This document shows, piece by piece, positions 51,461 through 61,011 of a stretch of 64,000 nucleotides of DNA. Source of the stretch: Salinisphaera sp049568105 (GTDB lineage Bacteria; Pseudomonadota; Gammaproteobacteria; Nevskiales; Salinisphaeraceae); contig NZ_CP145335.1 in NCBI RefSeq assembly GCF_049568105.1, positions 4,030,001 through 4,094,000 of the forward strand. The letters run 5' to 3'. How positions within the stretch are numbered: position 1 is the first letter of the stretch; every line of letters starts with the position of its first letter. The translations under genes were made by a program, and so were the position numbers. Below the pieces are notes generated by a model that was given only the letters and a program-made list of their open reading frames with translations, did not search any database and had not been told where the DNA came from.

Positions 51461-52126
51461 ATGTACGACATACTCGTGCAATACCACGGAATGCTGATCG
51501 ATGGCGTGACCACGACGCTCACGGTATCGCTCTGCGCGATATGGCTCGGCATGCTGGCGGGCCTGTGTCTGGCCTTCGGCCTGCTGAGCCGCCATGTCTG
51601 GATCAAGCGACTGAGCGGTTTTTATCGCAGCATCTGGCGCGGCACGCCGATCCTGATCCAGCTGCTGGTCGCAGTCGAGCTGCCGCCGCTGCTGGGCCTG
51701 AACGTCTCCCCGCTGGTGCCTGCGATCGCCGCACTCGCGCTCAATACTGCCGCCTTTCAAGGCGAGATCTACCGCGCCGGCCTGGCCGCGATTCCCAGTG
51801 GCCAGAGCGAGGCAGCCCGGATGCTGGGAATGCATACCCTAGCCATCCGACGGCGCATTCTCGTGCCCCAGATGTTTCGCCTGACGATGCCGTCGCTGGT
51901 TAACGAAATCATCAATATCGTCAAGAACTCGTCGCTGATTTCAGTGATCGCGGTCACCGACCTGATGCGGGTCGGGCAACAGATCTCGGCCAACACCTTC
52001 CGCCCCATGGACAGCTATCTCGCGGTGGGCGCGTTGTATCTGATCATCAATCTTGGGCTGGCCATTGTGGGCGTGTTGGCGGAACGCCACTTCGGCCGCG
52101 GCTTGACGACGCGGAGTGGCTCATGA
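51461..52126 (+). CDS. Amino acid-type ABC permease 1 (HisM/GlnP family)
   Basis: 221 residues, four to five helices. TLTVSLCAIWLGMLAGL and the permease loop EAARMLGMHTLAIRRRILVPQ carry the EAA motif that binds the ATPase. LVNEIINIVKNSSLISVIAVTDLM is typical of this family. The stop overlaps the next gene's start (ATGA). Confidence 0.92.
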   Translation: MYDILVQYHGMLIDGVTTTLTVSLCAIWLGMLAGLCLAFGLLSRHVWIKRLSGFYRSIWRGTPILIQLLVAVELPPLLGLNVSPLVPAIAALALNTAAFQGEIYRAGLAAIPSGQSEAARMLGMHTLAIRRRILVPQMFRLTMPSLVNEIINIVKNSSLISVIAVTDLMRVGQQISANTFRPMDSYLAVGALYLIINLGLAIVGVLAERHFGRGLTTRSGS

Positions 52127-52785
52127 CCGACACTGCGCTGTTGTTCGATTCGTTGCCGTCGATCCTCTACGGCCTGTGGAACACGCTCTGGATATGCAGC
52201 CTGGGCTGTGTGCTGGCGATCATGCTCGGTCTGCTGGTCGCGGTGCTACGCCTGGGCTTGCCCAAGCCGCTCGGGTGGCTGCTACGCGGCTATGTGGAAT
52301 TGATGCGTGGCACGCCATTTTTGGTCGTCCTGTTCATCATTTATGCCGGCGGCCCATCTATCGGGCTGCGTTTTAGCGCTCCGGTATCCGGCGTGCTCAG
52401 CCTGGGGTTGTACGGCGCGGCCTATTTTTCCGAGATATTTCGCTCGGGCTTCAACGCGATCCCGCGTGGCCAGATCGAGGCCGCCAACATGCTGGGCCTG
52501 CCCCGGCGATACCAACTTTTGCATATTCGAATTCCGCAGATGATGCGGCTCGTCATTCCGCCGGGCAGCAACCAGGTCGTCATCCTCATGAAGGAATCGG
52601 CGCTGCTGGCCGTGATCAGCGTCGATGAGCTGACCAAGACGGCGATGCAGATCGTCAATCAGAACTATGTCGTGATGGCGCCTTATATCGAAGTCGGCCT
52701 GCTCTATTGGCTGGCCATCGAACTGGTCGCCCGCGGCGGCTACTGGCTCGAACGACGCTACCAGCACGCATCCAGGGATACATGA
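52123..52785 (+). CDS. Amino acid-type ABC permease 2 (HisQ family)
   Basis: 220 residues, paralogue of the preceding permease. The EAA loop is EAANMLGLPRRYQLLHIRIPQ, preceded by AAYFSEIFRSGFNAIPRGQ; RGTPFLVVLFIIY is in helix 2. Starts at ATGA with permease 1 and its stop overlaps the ATPase start, so the genes are translationally coupled. Confidence 0.92.
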   Translation: MTDTALLFDSLPSILYGLWNTLWICSLGCVLAIMLGLLVAVLRLGLPKPLGWLLRGYVELMRGTPFLVVLFIIYAGGPSIGLRFSAPVSGVLSLGLYGAAYFSEIFRSGFNAIPRGQIEAANMLGLPRRYQLLHIRIPQMMRLVIPPGSNQVVILMKESALLAVISVDELTKTAMQIVNQNYVVMAPYIEVGLLYWLAIELVARGGYWLERRYQHASRDT

Positions 52786-53585
52786 TGGAACAGTCATCCA
52801 GCAGCCATGCCGCGTCGCCGATCATCCGGGTACGCGGCCTCGGCAAGCAGTTCGGCGACACCGAAGTCCTGCGCAATATCGATCTCGATATCGATCGCTC
52901 GGAGGTGGTTTGTGTCATCGGCCCGTCGGGATCGGGCAAATCGACGCTGCTGCGTTGTATCGCGTTTCTGGAAGCCTATGACGCCGGCTTCGTACATATC
53001 GACGGCATGCTTCTGGGCTACCGGCTCAACGATGCCGGGCGCACGCTCGCCTCCAACAAGGAAATCAGTCGCGTACGCCGGCCGCTGGGCATGGTCTTTC
53101 AGCATTTCCATCTGTGGCCGCATCGCACCGTGCTCGGCAACGTCACCGAAGCCCCGCGCCTGGTCAACGGCTTGTCACGCCGGGCCGCGAACGAGCTGGG
53201 CCAGAAAATGCTCGCGCAGGTCGGCCTTGCCGAGCGTGCCCACGCTTACCCAGAACAGCTGTCCGGCGGCCAGAAACAGCGCGTTGCGATCGCCCGGGCC
53301 ATGGCGATGGAACCCCAAGTCATGCTGTTCGACGAACCGACCTCGGCGCTCGATCCCGAGCTGGTCGGCGAAGTGCTCAACGTCATGAAGCGACTGGCCA
53401 GCGACGGCATGACGATGATGATCGTCACCCACGAAATGGGCTTCGCTGCCCATGTCGCCGATACCGTCGTGTTCATGGACCAGGGCGAAATCGTCGAACA
53501 CGGTCCGCCGCAACAGGTGTTCAAAACCCCGGCCAGCGCGCGACTGCAACAGTTTCTGGAAACCTGGCGCGAACGCTCGCTATAG
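52782..53585 (+). CDS. Amino acid-type ABC ATPase (GlnQ/HisP family)
   Basis: 267 residues. Walker A GPSGSGKSTLLRC (about 47-59), Q-loop MVFQHFHLWPHRT, signature LSGGQKQRVAIARA, Walker B VMLFDEPTSALDP and switch His in IVTHEMGFA. HisP-type insert around LLGYRLNDAGRTLA before the Q-loop. Start ATG overlaps the permease 2 stop. Confidence 0.94.
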   Translation: MMEQSSSSHAASPIIRVRGLGKQFGDTEVLRNIDLDIDRSEVVCVIGPSGSGKSTLLRCIAFLEAYDAGFVHIDGMLLGYRLNDAGRTLASNKEISRVRRPLGMVFQHFHLWPHRTVLGNVTEAPRLVNGLSRRAANELGQKMLAQVGLAERAHAYPEQLSGGQKQRVAIARAMAMEPQVMLFDEPTSALDPELVGEVLNVMKRLASDGMTMMIVTHEMGFAAHVADTVVFMDQGEIVEHGPPQQVFKTPASARLQQFLETWRERSL

Positions 53586-53620
53586 CGCTGCCCTGCAAGA
53601 TTCAACAACGGAGACCTACT

Positions 53621-54331
53621 TTGAACCCATTCGACCATGCCCGTATCGAAAGCCTGCCGTCCTCGAACGCCGAGCCCTGCGGCCATAACCTGACCCTCGA
53701 CAACCCGATCTCGGTCGACGGCCATACTCAACCGGGCGTTCGCCACGAAGTACCGGCGCGCTGCGGCCGGGCGGTACGGGTGCCGGCCGGCCAGACCCTG
53801 CGCATCATCAATACGCCCGGCACCCAGGTCTGCGACACCTGGGCGTTCAACGCCAATAACCTGAACGAATTCATCTCGATGGAACATGCGCGGGCATGGA
53901 TCGACCGGCTGATCCCGCGCGAGGGCGACCCACTGCTCAGCAATCGGCGCCGTCCGGTGATGACACTGACCCGCGATACCTCGCCGGGCATCCACGACAC
54001 CGTCATCGCGGCCTGCGATCTGTTCCGGTTCACGACGCTCGGCGTGACCGAATACCACGACAACTGCTCCGACAATCTACGCATGGCCATGCAGGCCATC
54101 GGCCAGCCGGTGGCCGAAGTGCCACAGCCCTTCAATCTGTGGATGAATATTCCCGTGGACGCGCATATGCAACTCGGCTGGCAGCCGCCGGTATCCCAGC
54201 CCGGCGACTATGTCGAACTGCGCGCGGAAATGGACTGTATTGTCGCGATGTCGGCCTGCCCGCAGGACATCATTCCGATCAACGGGCAGGACTGTGTCCC
54301 CCAGCCCGTTCATTTCGAACTGCTTGGCTGA
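53621..54331 (+). CDS. DUF1989 (urea carboxylase-associated) family protein
   Basis: 236 residues from a TTG start preceded by CGGAGACCTACT. The DUF1989 core has RVPAGQTLRIINTPGTQVCDTW, MSMEHAR-like ISMEHARAW, and conserved Cys/His in EYHDNCSDN and CVPQPVHFELL. Family members cluster with urea amidolyase, ureidoglycolate and pyrimidine-degradation genes and are thought to bind metals or help amide hydrolysis. Its position between an ABC transporter and an M20 ureido hydrolase supports this. An open frame extends far upstream within the ATPase gene but is a shadow. Confidence 0.85.
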   Translation: MNPFDHARIESLPSSNAEPCGHNLTLDNPISVDGHTQPGVRHEVPARCGRAVRVPAGQTLRIINTPGTQVCDTWAFNANNLNEFISMEHARAWIDRLIPREGDPLLSNRRRPVMTLTRDTSPGIHDTVIAACDLFRFTTLGVTEYHDNCSDNLRMAMQAIGQPVAEVPQPFNLWMNIPVDAHMQLGWQPPVSQPGDYVELRAEMDCIVAMSACPQDIIPINGQDCVPQPVHFELLG

Positions 54332-54334
54332 TCG

Positions 54335-55603
54335 ATGAACGGTGCCGACCACGATACGAGCCGCCTCGCCACTGCCCTGGATGGCGAGGCGTTCTGGCAG
54401 AACATGCAAGACAGCGCGGCGATCGGCCGGCGTTGCGGTGGTGGTATCAAGCGCCTGGCGCTCGATGACGCCGATATCGAAGCCCGTCGCTGGCTGATCA
54501 CACGCGGCGAAGCGTTAGGCTGCCAGGCCTATTTCGACGATGCCGCTAACGTTTTCATTCGTCGCGAAGGCCAGGACCCGACCGCAGCGCCTTTGTTGCT
54601 CGGCAGCCATCTGGACAGCCAGCCTGCGGCCGGCATCTACGACGGCGCCCTCGGCGTGATCTCCGGGCTGGCTGTGCTACAAACCGTCGCCGCCTTGGAT
54701 ATGGCCCATCGGCGGCCAATCGAGCTGGTGTCGTGGACCAACGAAGAAGGCGCCCGTTTCACACCCGGTATGACCGGCTCGTCGGTTTTTGCCGGCGCAG
54801 CCAATCTCGACACACTTGGCGATGCCTGCGACGCCGACGGCATTCGCTTGCGCGATGCCTTGAACGCAACGCTGGCTGCCCTCGCAGCGACCCGGGCGCT
54901 ACAACGCGCCCAGGCGCCGCAGCCCTATGCCTATCTCGAGACCCATATCGAGCAGGGCCCGGTTCTCGAGGAACAGGGTTTGCCGGTCGGCGTGGTCACG
55001 GGAATTCAAGGGGTGCGCTGGTTCCGGTTCACAGTGACCGGCGTGGCCGGTCATGCCGGTACCACGCCCCGCAGTCTGCGCCAGGACGCCTTCGATGGCG
55101 CCTGCCGGCTGGCCAACACGCTGCGTGAAACCGCGACCGATACCGAAGAGCAAGTGCGATTCACGATCGGTCGTTTCGAAGTCGAACCCGGGGCGGTCAA
55201 TACCATCCCGGATCGGGTGACGTTCACCGTCGACCTGCGGCATCCGAACGCGACCAAACTCGAAGCGCTCGAAGCCAGTTTTCGCCAGTTGAGCCGCCGC
55301 GACTGGGCCGGCTGCCATGTCCAGCTAGAACGTCTCATCGATAAGGCGCCGATCGCCTTCCCCACCGATCTGACCGATCTGCTGGCCAACAGTGTGACCA
55401 CAGCCGGCTTGCCGGCCGCGCCCCGAATGATGTCCGGCGCCTTCCACGATGCACTGTATCTGGCCTCGATCTGCCCCACCGCCATGCTGTTCGTGCCCTG
55501 CGAGGCCGGCATCAGCCATCACCCGAGCGAGCATGTCGAAAAGGCCGATGCGATCGCGGCTTGTCGGGTTCTGGCCGCGGCCGTCGAGCAACTGCTCGAC
55601 TAA
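54335..55603 (+). CDS. Zn-dependent M20 hydrolase 2 (ureido/N-carbamoyl hydrolase type)
   Basis: 422 residues, homologous to the enzyme encoded at 40398. Metal ligands in LGSHLDSQPAAGIYDGALG, NEEGARFTPGMTGS and ETHIEQGPVLEEQG (the latter is a strong HyuC/AllC signature, more complete than in the first copy), plus His in VAGHAGTTPRS. The ATG follows the DUF1989 stop by 3 bp. The pairing suggests breakdown of an imported ureido compound. A 9-bp hairpin (55607-55627) follows. Confidence 0.91.
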   Translation: MNGADHDTSRLATALDGEAFWQNMQDSAAIGRRCGGGIKRLALDDADIEARRWLITRGEALGCQAYFDDAANVFIRREGQDPTAAPLLLGSHLDSQPAAGIYDGALGVISGLAVLQTVAALDMAHRRPIELVSWTNEEGARFTPGMTGSSVFAGAANLDTLGDACDADGIRLRDALNATLAALAATRALQRAQAPQPYAYLETHIEQGPVLEEQGLPVGVVTGIQGVRWFRFTVTGVAGHAGTTPRSLRQDAFDGACRLANTLRETATDTEEQVRFTIGRFEVEPGAVNTIPDRVTFTVDLRHPNATKLEALEASFRQLSRRDWAGCHVQLERLIDKAPIAFPTDLTDLLANSVTTAGLPAAPRMMSGAFHDALYLASICPTAMLFVPCEAGISHHPSEHVEKADAIAACRVLAAAVEQLLD

Positions 55604-55606
55604 ATA

Positions 55607-55627
55607 CAAGACGCCGTCGGCGTCTTG
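55607..55627 (+). terminator. Hairpin ending the DUF1989/hydrolase operon
   Basis: CAAGACGCC-GTC-GGCGTCTTG is a perfect 9-bp stem with a triplet loop a few bases after the stop. It lacks a T-run, so termination is only probable. From here to 55874 no gene is seen. Confidence 0.55.
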
Positions 55628-55874
55628 GCCGATGCCGAGACTGAGGATGCCCAGCGCCGGCCACAAGGCGCCTATCGTTGTCGATGCCGTGCCCCTCGTA
55701 TCGCCGTGCGCGCTGGTTCGGCGCCGCCCACAACCCGCGTTGCCGGAATCGGCCTGAGTGCAGCCGCTGGCCTGGTTGGTAGAGAAATAGTCCTGCCCCG
55801 GCGAGCGACATTCTGACCCACGCGCATTGGCGGGCCGAACCTCGGCCGTATTCGCCATGGCCACGATATCGGCG

Positions 55875-56522
55875 CTAGACGATAACCGGTTCGAACACCG
55901 GCGCTGTCACCGGGCGCTCGGTTGTCGGACTCTCCTGGCCGGGCATGGCGAACATATTGATGAGATGGCGTCGATAATGGGCGACCACGCGGTCGACGTC
56001 CGGCGCCTTGATGACATCGGTGGCTAAAAATGTCGGCAACGCACTCAGGCCCAGAAACGCCTGGGCCTTGTGAAACGGCAGATAAACCCCGTCCACGCCC
56101 TGGCCCTCGAAAAAATCGTCGGCCTCATCGAAGGCCGAGCGCGGCGCGTTCCAGGTCAGCGACAACATATACCGGCGGCCGTGCAACAGTCCGCCAGAGC
56201 CGTACTTGCGCGAGGGGTCGGCGCGCGTACGCCCATCGTTGGCATAAAGACGGCCATGGCCGGCGGTCAGCACTTCGTCGAGATAGCGCTTGACGATCCA
56301 GGGGGCACCCATCCACCAGCCCGGCATTTGGTAGACGATCACATCCGCCCAGAGAAATTTGCCGACTTCTGTCTTGACCTCGTAACCATCGTCAATCGGG
56401 GTCTGCTGCAGGGTATGGCCGAGCGCGCCCAGGGTATCGAGGGCCTGCTGATGCAGGGTTCGATTCAACCGCCCCTGGGAATGGGCGAACGGCTTTTGAC
56501 CGTCGAGCAATAGAATATTCAT
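55875..56522 (-). CDS. mdaB: NAD(P)H:quinone oxidoreductase, MdaB type
   Basis: 215 residues, flavodoxin-like. LLLDGQKPFAHSQGRLNRTL is the FMN/phosphate-binding start of MdaB, and QMPGWWMGAPWIVKRYLDEVL and KYGSGGLLHGRRYMLSLTWNAP are strong family signatures. MdaB reduces quinones by two electrons and protects against redox stress. Start ATG at 56522 gives MNILLLDG. Divergent from a LysR regulator, a typical pair for this gene. Confidence 0.92.
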   Translation of the reverse strand: MNILLLDGQKPFAHSQGRLNRTLHQQALDTLGALGHTLQQTPIDDGYEVKTEVGKFLWADVIVYQMPGWWMGAPWIVKRYLDEVLTAGHGRLYANDGRTRADPSRKYGSGGLLHGRRYMLSLTWNAPRSAFDEADDFFEGQGVDGVYLPFHKAQAFLGLSALPTFLATDVIKAPDVDRVVAHYRRHLINMFAMPGQESPTTERPVTAPVFEPVIV

Positions 56523-56609
56523 GTGCGTATCCGCTTTCGAAACCAATGATCGGCGGCCATGATCGCGATCCCGCGGGCAACCATAAACCTGCCGCGAGAC
56601 AAATCTTTA

Positions 56610-56624
56610 TTGATTAAAATTCAA
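56610..56624. promoter_or_regulatory. LysR-type palindrome between mdaB and its regulator
   Basis: TTGATTAAAATTCAA (TTGA-N7-TCAA) lies three bases before the LysR ATG and in the mdaB promoter region. It has the T-N11-A form of LysR sites. Confidence 0.4.
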
Positions 56625-56626
56625 CA

Positions 56627-57520
56627 ATGAAAACGACGTTCGAAGAACATCAGGCGTTTGTGACCGTCGTCGATACCGGCACGGTCACCGCGGCCGCCGA
56701 GCACCTGGGACGCACGACTTCCGCGATCAGCCGGGCGTTGCAGCGTTTGGAAAACAAGCTCGGCGCCGACCTGCTCCGGCGCACCACCCGGCGTATCGCA
56801 CTGACCGACGAGGGGCGTCTGTTTCTGGAACAGTCGCGCCGCGTGCTCGAAGCCATCGATACCGCCGAACAAACCATCCCGCAGCGCCGCGGCACGCCGG
56901 CCGGTCGGCTGACCATCAATGCGGCCCCCGTATTCATGCAGTATGTGATCGTGCCGTTGGTTGGTGAATTCCGGGCCCGGTTCCCCTCGATCGAACTGCA
57001 TCTGGATACCCACGATCGAATTATCGATCTGCTCGAACATCGGGCAGATGTTGCAATTCGTATCGGCCCATTGGCCGACTCCACCCTGCATGCCCGCGCT
57101 CTGGGTCAGACTGCCCTGCGGTTGGTGGCCGCCCCCAGCTATCTCGCGACCCATGGCCAGCCGTGCTGTCCCGCCGAATTGGCTTCGCATCATCGGCTCG
57201 GCTTCGATGCCATGTCCCATCTCAACCAGTGGCCGCTCGCGAGCTCGACCGGCGAGGATCTAACCATCCAGCCGAGTATCGCGGCCTCCAGTGCCAGCAC
57301 CCTGCTCGAACTGGCCCTCGCTGGCCAGGGCATCGCCTGTATGGCCGACTACACCACGCGCGGTCATCGCGAGCGGGGGGCACTGGTCGAAGTCCTTGCG
57401 GAAGACCGACTCGATCGCCGGCAGGCGATCCACGCGGTGTATTACCGCGACACCGCCCCGGCCGCCCGGGTCCGTCTGTTCCTCGATTTCATGGCACCGT
57501 ATCTGCCCGCAATGATCTAA
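56627..57520 (+). CDS. LysR family transcriptional regulator of mdaB
   Basis: 297 residues. LysR helix-turn-helix (about 5-63: HQAFVTVVDTGTVTAAAEHLG, then TSAISRALQRLENKLG) and effector domain (about 88-290), with the AAPSYLATHGQP segment of the CrgA-like subgroup often found divergent from oxidoreductases. Probably controls mdaB. Confidence 0.92.
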   Translation: MKTTFEEHQAFVTVVDTGTVTAAAEHLGRTTSAISRALQRLENKLGADLLRRTTRRIALTDEGRLFLEQSRRVLEAIDTAEQTIPQRRGTPAGRLTINAAPVFMQYVIVPLVGEFRARFPSIELHLDTHDRIIDLLEHRADVAIRIGPLADSTLHARALGQTALRLVAAPSYLATHGQPCCPAELASHHRLGFDAMSHLNQWPLASSTGEDLTIQPSIAASSASTLLELALAGQGIACMADYTTRGHRERGALVEVLAEDRLDRRQAIHAVYYRDTAPAARVRLFLDFMAPYLPAMI

Positions 57521-57679
57521 GCCGTATGTCCGGCTCGACACACGCATCATGCTCGGCATTCGGCTGTTCGACCGGCGTAGCCGGCGACGCCAACAGACTG
57601 CCCCCCGTTGTGGCTTGCCGATTTGCGTTACGTTGAATAGGGCATGGCCCGAACACGCGACTCACAAAGGACATCTTTC

Positions 57680-58084
57680 ATGACCCGATGGCTCGTTTCG
57701 TCATTGCTCGCGGCTGTCGTTGGCACCGGTTGGGCAGCCGATACCAATGGCCTGGCCGCATTGCGCTGGCAATACCGCGTCATCGCGGTGTTCGCGCCGA
57801 CCGCCGAACACGGCGATCAAGCCTACGACACCCTGCAGAGCAGCCGCGGCCTCGATAAGCGCGACATCGCCTGGTTCGTGGTCGGCCCGGATCGCATACG
57901 CACTAATCTCGATCGCGCGATCTGCCGTGACGCCCTGGAGGCTGTCCACGGCAACGGTTACGAGGCCGTTCTGATCGGCAAGGATGGCCAGGTTAAAAAT
58001 CGTCAGGCCACGCTCGATTTGCCGCGACTGTTCGAGGCCATCGATGCCATGCCCATGCGCCAACAGGAAATGCGCAACCGCTGA
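57680..58084 (+). CDS. DUF4174 family exported protein
   Basis: 134 residues with a Sec signal (cleaved after GWAAD). The mature part LAALRWQYRVIAVFAPTAEHG, RDIAWFVVGPDRI and VLIGKDGQVKNRQATLDLPRL has the thioredoxin-like beta strands of DUF4174 proteins but no CxxC, so no redox activity is expected. AAGGAC precedes the ATG at 57680. Confidence 0.85.
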   Translation: MTRWLVSSLLAAVVGTGWAADTNGLAALRWQYRVIAVFAPTAEHGDQAYDTLQSSRGLDKRDIAWFVVGPDRIRTNLDRAICRDALEAVHGNGYEAVLIGKDGQVKNRQATLDLPRLFEAIDAMPMRQQEMRNR

Positions 58085-58533
58085 CCACTTTTGTTGTATC
58101 GCAACAGGCGATACCGCCAGGCATGGCGAGCAGATTGTTCAAAACGGCTGCCCACCGCGCGCCGCTTCGCTAGCCTGCCGTACCAATGCGCCCATACGAC
58201 ATGGCCCTGATCGCGCTCCCCCGATTCCCGCGAACAGCTCACCAAGACGTGCTGATACACGCAGTACCGGGGTCTCCTGGTTGGTTAGTCAGCACTAAGT
58301 CAGAGCCGCGGCTACGCGCGGGCCAAACCGCCGGCGCGGTCGTCTGACCAGACACGAACGCCTCGGCTCATGAGCCCCGCCCCAGGCAGCCCCTGAGCGC
58401 GCGTTACACCCTCATATCGTTAAGGGCTTTCCCCGGTTCCACCGACCGCACGATCTGCCACGCTCGGGCCGACGCTCGTTCGTATCGGCGCCTTATTTCA
58501 AGCGTTGGTTTTCTTCTGTCTTTTAGCCGACCT
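58085..58533. other. Gene-free stretch upstream of the MFS gene
   Basis: About 450 bases. I see no intact gene, tRNA or strong hairpin; frames on both strands lack start signals. Confidence 0.5.
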
Positions 58534-59727
58534 ATGCCCAAGATTTCCAAACCGGCCATGCTCTCTGTCAGCGGCGCTCTGGCCACCGCTGTCGCCTTTG
58601 GCCCGGCGCGTATGGGCTTTGGCTTGTTCGTGCCGATATTTCGCGAGCAGTTCGGCCTGTCTACGGCCTTGGCCGGCACGATCGCCAGCGGCGCTTTCGG
58701 CGGCTTTTTCCTGGCACTGGTGCTGACCGCGCTGGCGATCGTACGGGTTGGGCCGCGCCTGCCCGTGACCATCGGCTCGCTGTTCGGCCTGCTTGGCATG
58801 GGCATGGTCGCGGCCGCCGACGGCTTGGTGCTACTGGCTACCGGCACGATTCTGGCGGCAACCGCAGCCGGCTGCTGTTGGTCGCCGTTCAACAATGCTG
58901 CCCAACGCGACGTACCGCGCGATCGCCAGGCCCGCATGCTGTCGATCGTCAGTACCGGCACTACAGTGGGTGTTGCGATTGCTGCGCTGTTAGCGATGGC
59001 TATGATCGGACTACAGCAAAGCTGGCGCATCGCCTGGCTGGCGTTTGCGGGGTTTGCTCTGTTGTCCGCGGTATTCAATCTGCTCACGCTGCGCCATCTG
59101 GCGCGTCTGCCGCATGCTTCCGATCAACGCACCGATTTTCGGCAGCTGATACGGCCATGCTGTATGCCGCTGTACGGGATCGCCTTGTCGTTCGGTATTT
59201 CCAGCGGTATCTATCTGTCGTTTGCGGTCGATCACATCAGCGCGGCCGGCGGGCTGGCCGGCATCGCCCCCAGCCTGGCCGGGCCTGTGCTGTATGCCGC
59301 GTTCGGCGCCGGCGGGCTGGTCGGGCTGTTGACCGCCGAGGTGGAATATCGGGTCGGTCTGACATCGGTGATTCGAACGATTTTTGGCGTCTCTGCTGCC
59401 TCGCTCGCGCTGATCGCACTACTGCCTGCCCAGTGGTCGGGCGTGCTAATTTCGGGTGCCATGCAGGGCATGTGCGTGATGGTGCTGAGTGCGGTCTTTG
59501 CGTTTTGGAGCAAACGGCTGTTTCCGGAGTTGCCGACCGTAGGCCTGAGCAGCGTGCTGTGCATGTACGCGCTCGGCAACATGCTCGGCCCGATCGCCGG
59601 CGGCTATATCGCAACCGCCTCTAACCTGGCTGTCATGCTGCTCGGCACCGGCGCGTTATCGCTGGTCACGGCCGTGGCTTTTCCGTCGCAATCGCGGCGG
59701 CGACGCCGCGAGCCCGCCTACGGCTGA
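58534..59727 (+). CDS. MFS transporter
   Basis: 397 residues and 12 hydrophobic segments. The first helix AFGPARMGFGLFVPIF and the RMLSIVSTGTTVGVAIAAL central part are typical of a small group of MFS permeases with no assigned substrate (YbfB/CynX-like). It ends in a basic C-terminus. No substrate-linked gene is adjacent. Confidence 0.85.
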   Translation: MPKISKPAMLSVSGALATAVAFGPARMGFGLFVPIFREQFGLSTALAGTIASGAFGGFFLALVLTALAIVRVGPRLPVTIGSLFGLLGMGMVAAADGLVLLATGTILAATAAGCCWSPFNNAAQRDVPRDRQARMLSIVSTGTTVGVAIAALLAMAMIGLQQSWRIAWLAFAGFALLSAVFNLLTLRHLARLPHASDQRTDFRQLIRPCCMPLYGIALSFGISSGIYLSFAVDHISAAGGLAGIAPSLAGPVLYAAFGAGGLVGLLTAEVEYRVGLTSVIRTIFGVSAASLALIALLPAQWSGVLISGAMQGMCVMVLSAVFAFWSKRLFPELPTVGLSSVLCMYALGNMLGPIAGGYIATASNLAVMLLGTGALSLVTAVAFPSQSRRRRREPAYG

Positions 59728-59903
59728 GCCCGCGCTGGGCGAGGCGCGACCGAATTAGGGCGCCGCCCATACAACGGCTGCTTACCAGACGGCTCACCCC
59801 GTTCTGGCCGACCCATTCTGGCCTGGGCGCGTTATCGGGTCGCCACCGCGGCGCCCGGCTGTGTCGCTACACCGTCCCTGCCCCGCGGCCGACAACGCCG
59901 CGA

Positions 59904-60875
59904 TCAGTCACCCCAGACATCGGCGAACATCCGCAGCCAGTTGTCGCCCATGACTTTCTTGATGCGTGTTTCATCCCAGCCGGCGCGCTGCATGGCAGCG
60001 GTGATATTCGGGAATTCGGCTATGGTTCGGATGCCTTCCGGATTGACCACCTGGCCGAAATCGGTCAGCCGGCGATAGCGGCCCTTGTCGTGGGTAATCC
60101 AGTCGAAAAAATCGGGGCCATGCCCTTGGGTGAAGTCGGTGCCGATACCGACCTGGTCTTCGCCGATCACGTCGATCGTGTAGTCGATGACTTCGAGGTA
60201 GTCGTCGAGCGCGGCGTTCGCACCGCGCTTTAGAAACGGCGAAAACATGGTCACACCGACAAAGCCGTTCGCTTCGGCGATCTCCTTGAGCTGGGCATCG
60301 GTCTTGTTGCGGGGATGGGCCTTGAGCCCGGCCGGACAGCAGTGCGAATAACACACGGGCGCGTTCGATGCGGCGATCACTTCCGAGGCGGTTTGCGGGC
60401 CGACATGCGATAGATCGATCAGCATACCGAGCCGGTTCATTTCCTCGACCACTTCCCGGCCGAAACCGGACAGGCCGCTGTCGCGTTCGTAGCAGCCGGT
60501 GCCGACCAGGTTCTGGGTGTTGTAGCACAGCTGGACGACGTTCACACCAAGGGCTTTGAACAGGCCGATATAGCCGAGGTCGTCTTCAAACGCATGGGCG
60601 TTCTGGAAACCGAGAACGATACCGGTCTTGTCTTCTCGCTTGGCCTGGCAGATGTCCTCGGTGGTTCGGGCCAGCATTACGATATCCGAACACGCCTCGA
60701 TCGCCTCGGTCATTCGATTGATGTTCTCGACCGTCTTCTGAAAGCCTTCCCAGACCGAGACCGTACAGTTGACCGCCGTAACACCGCCTTGCTGCATTTC
60801 CTCGAACACCGTGCGATCGAAGTTCGAGATATTCAGACCGTCGATCACGATACTGTGCTGATGCAGTTCATTCAT
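59904..60875 (-). CDS. M19 membrane dipeptidase-family enzyme
   Basis: 323 residues. Zn ligands of the renal dipeptidase family are visible as IVIDGLNISNFD (the usual His-x-Asp is replaced, so the first site is atypical), Glu region IVLGFQNAHAFEDD, His in LIDLSHVGPQT and CYSHCCPAGL, and Asp in IGTDFTQGHG. Homologues without a signal peptide occur in glycine betaine/sarcosine catabolic clusters of pseudomonads. AGGTGG six bases before the ATG at 60875 sets the start. Followed upstream on the same strand by a sodium symporter gene, probably co-transcribed. Confidence 0.87.
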   Translation of the reverse strand: MNELHQHSIVIDGLNISNFDRTVFEEMQQGGVTAVNCTVSVWEGFQKTVENINRMTEAIEACSDIVMLARTTEDICQAKREDKTGIVLGFQNAHAFEDDLGYIGLFKALGVNVVQLCYNTQNLVGTGCYERDSGLSGFGREVVEEMNRLGMLIDLSHVGPQTASEVIAASNAPVCYSHCCPAGLKAHPRNKTDAQLKEIAEANGFVGVTMFSPFLKRGANAALDDYLEVIDYTIDVIGEDQVGIGTDFTQGHGPDFFDWITHDKGRYRRLTDFGQVVNPEGIRTIAEFPNITAAMQRAGWDETRIKKVMGDNWLRMFADVWGD

Positions 60876-61011
60876 GGGCATCCACCTGTCATTAAAAACA
60901 CATCAGCCCAACGGCCAAGGACGGTTTGGACCGCCCCAGCCGCAGGCTGGTTAGCGATGCCGCTGATCGCCGAAGCCCGTCCCAACGATCGCGGACACCG
61001 AAGCGACACAC

